Part shown: piece by piece, positions 63,050 through 64,000 of the stretch
Layout: every line of letters begins with the position of its first letter
Numbering within the stretch: the first letter of the stretch is position 1
Assembly: GCF_004801885.1 (NCBI RefSeq)
Contig: NZ_SSSM01000006.1
Coordinates: forward strand, 248,001-312,000
DNA: 64,000 nt
Source: Naasia lichenicola
GTDB taxonomy: Bacteria > Actinomycetota > Actinomycetes > Actinomycetales > Microbacteriaceae
Direction of reading: 5' to 3'
Made by a program: the position numbers and the translations under genes
The notes under the pieces: generated by a model
Database searches by the model: none
Told to the model about the DNA's origin: nothing
What the model saw: the letters and a program-made list of their open reading frames with translations, nothing else

Positions 63050-63691
63050 CTACTCGCGTCCGGCGAGCGCGGGATCGCGGGCGAGGTCTCGAGGCAGCCG
63101 CACGCCCCAGGTGCGCAGCTCGATGGCCGCGAGACGCGCGATGTCGGCGGAATCGGCCATGCGCCATGCGTTGGCCGGCCGGGGGGACGCCGTCCGCAGG
63201 TCTGCGGCGGGGGCGGCGACCAGTGCCCGCAGGGCGAGCACATCCAGCCCATCGTCGAGGCGGAGGATGGCGCGGGCTCTGGCCGAGCCGATCGCGAAGA
63301 TGATCCGCGCGCGCAGCCAGTACCAGAGCAGGAATCCGATCGGGATGAGGGTGACGAGCAGGCCGGCGACCGCCGCGGCGGTGTGCACGGCCGACTGCTG
63401 CTGCGCACCGGCATCCGCAAGGGAGGCTCCTGCGCTGGCTGCGGCATCGAACGGCGAGCGGATGCCGCCGCCGATGAGCGGCACCCCGCCGAGCTGGTCG
63501 CCCGCGTCGCTGAGGGCGCCGTCGAAGTCGGATCCGGTGCTCTGCATCTGCTCGCCGAGCCCGGCAAGCCCGTCGATGGCGGAGCGGACCGCCGCCCCGG
63601 CGACGATGGCGAGCACGATCGCGATCACGGCGAGCAGGTCGATCACGACCTGAAGGGTGCGCCGGGCGGGGAAGTCCGAGTAGAGGCTCAT
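63050..63691 (-). CDS. Membrane protein of unknown function, 213 residues
   Basis: Two hydrophobic helices, TLQVVIDLLAVIAIVLAIVAG (residues ~11-31) and VAGLLVTLIPIGFLLWYWL (~105-123), flank an Ala/Gly-rich loop that includes LIGGGIRSPFDAAASAGAS. The C-terminal ~80 residues are soluble and helical. No family recognised. The ATG at 63691 starts just before the first helix. Ten bases separate it from the serine hydrolase gene, so the two may be co-transcribed. Confidence 0.78.
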   Translation of the reverse strand: MSLYSDFPARRTLQVVIDLLAVIAIVLAIVAGAAVRSAIDGLAGLGEQMQSTGSDFDGALSDAGDQLGGVPLIGGGIRSPFDAAASAGASLADAGAQQQSAVHTAAAVAGLLVTLIPIGFLLWYWLRARIIFAIGSARARAILRLDDGLDVLALRALVAAPAADLRTASPRPANAWRMADSADIARLAAIELRTWGVRLPRDLARDPALAGRE

Positions 63692-63738
63692 GCACTCAGC
63701 ATGCCCCCGCGGGAGGGCTCGCAGTTCCGCCCGGCGGG

Positions 63739-64000
63739 TCAGTCCCAACCGAGTTCGTGCAGCCGCTCGTCGTCGATCCCGTAGAAGTGCGCGATCTCGT
63801 GCACGAGGGTGATGTGGATCTCGTCGCGGAGCTGATCCTCGCCGTCGCAGATGGCGAGCAGCGGCTCGCGGAACAGCACGATCCGGTCGGGCATCTCTCC
63901 GAATCCGTAGCGGTCGCGCTCGGTGAGCGCGGTGCCGTCGTAGAAGCCGAGCGTGTCGAGCGTGCCGTCCTCCGGGCGGTCCTCGACCACGAAGACGACG
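63739..64000 (-). CDS. Zincin_1-type metallopeptidase (N-terminus cut by window edge)
   Basis: The open frame extends past the right edge, so the start is missing. The visible 86 residues include VVFVVEDRPEDGTLDTLGFYDGTAL (outlined), LPDRIVLF-like MPDRIVLFREPL, and the zinc motif LVHEIAHFYGIDDERLHELGW, with HEIAH and the following HxxG(I)DD layout of the PF06262 zincin family. Cytoplasmic metallopeptidase of unknown substrate. Confidence 0.85.
   Translation of the reverse strand, partial: VVFVVEDRPEDGTLDTLGFYDGTALTERDRYGFGEMPDRIVLFREPLLAICDGEDQLRDEIHITLVHEIAHFYGIDDERLHELGWD

Overview
The window is high-GC (roughly 70 %), gene-dense actinobacterial DNA. The gene set fits family Microbacteriaceae: gatCAB in place of a GlnRS-only system, a DUF6412 gene beside a YidC homologue, F420-type LLM oxidoreductases, a treXYZ trehalose operon, an IdeR/DtxR-like box, and GTG/TTG starts with ATGA or GTGA coupling. 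This placement is inferred from gene content, not from a marker gene. I see no rRNA, tRNA, CRISPR array, transposase or phage gene. The window looks like ordinary chromosome, cut through a histidine kinase gene at the left edge and a metallopeptidase gene at the right edge.

Left part (1-18 kb). A sensor kinase (partial) and a NarL-type regulator come first, separated by a repeat-bearing gap. Methionine genes follow: metX and an O-acetylhomoserine sulfhydrylase. Next are an SDR, an MFS exporter, a phosphoribosyltransferase, an S51-type peptidase, uracil-DNA glycosylase, a GNAT acetyltransferase, an amidase, a siderophore-interacting flavoprotein under an iron box, a three-gene cluster (flavin disulfide reductase, HExxH protein, SDR), an arginase-fold protein with altered metal ligands, and a 2OG-Fe(II) oxygenase.

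Middle (18-43 kb). The gatC-gatA-gatB operon is tightly overlapped. It is followed by LLM and VOC family genes, a CrtI-like flavoprotein, a FusB-like zinc protein, a TMEM175-type channel, a PrmC-like methyltransferase, DUF6412 with YidC, DUF3097, a DUF72/phosphoesterase pair, a HAD phosphatase, DUF3072, PspC-DedA, an Ada/AlkA fusion coupled to ogt, an oxygenase MpaB-like protein and CorA.

Right part (43-64 kb). A three-gene type III polyketide operon (synthase, ICMT-like methyltransferase, flavin monooxygenase) has the same layout as the Streptomyces srsABC phenolic-lipid operon. After it come dinB, DUF2945, the treX-treY-treZ operon and a TPP-riboswitch-controlled ECF vitamin transporter (S, double ATPase, T) with an overlapping P-loop kinase. 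The window ends with a carboxypeptidase-like protein that lacks its catalytic serine, a serine hydrolase, and membrane and metallopeptidase genes.

The most unusual features are these: (1) the ECF ATPase has its conserved N-terminus encoded upstream of any ATG/GTG/TTG, in frame with the S-component stop; (2) three enzyme-like proteins have broken active sites (DD-carboxypeptidase, arginase fold, AlkA domain); (3) at least six families of short inverted or tandem repeats sit between genes, mostly at convergent gene ends, and some are shared between distant sites in the window.
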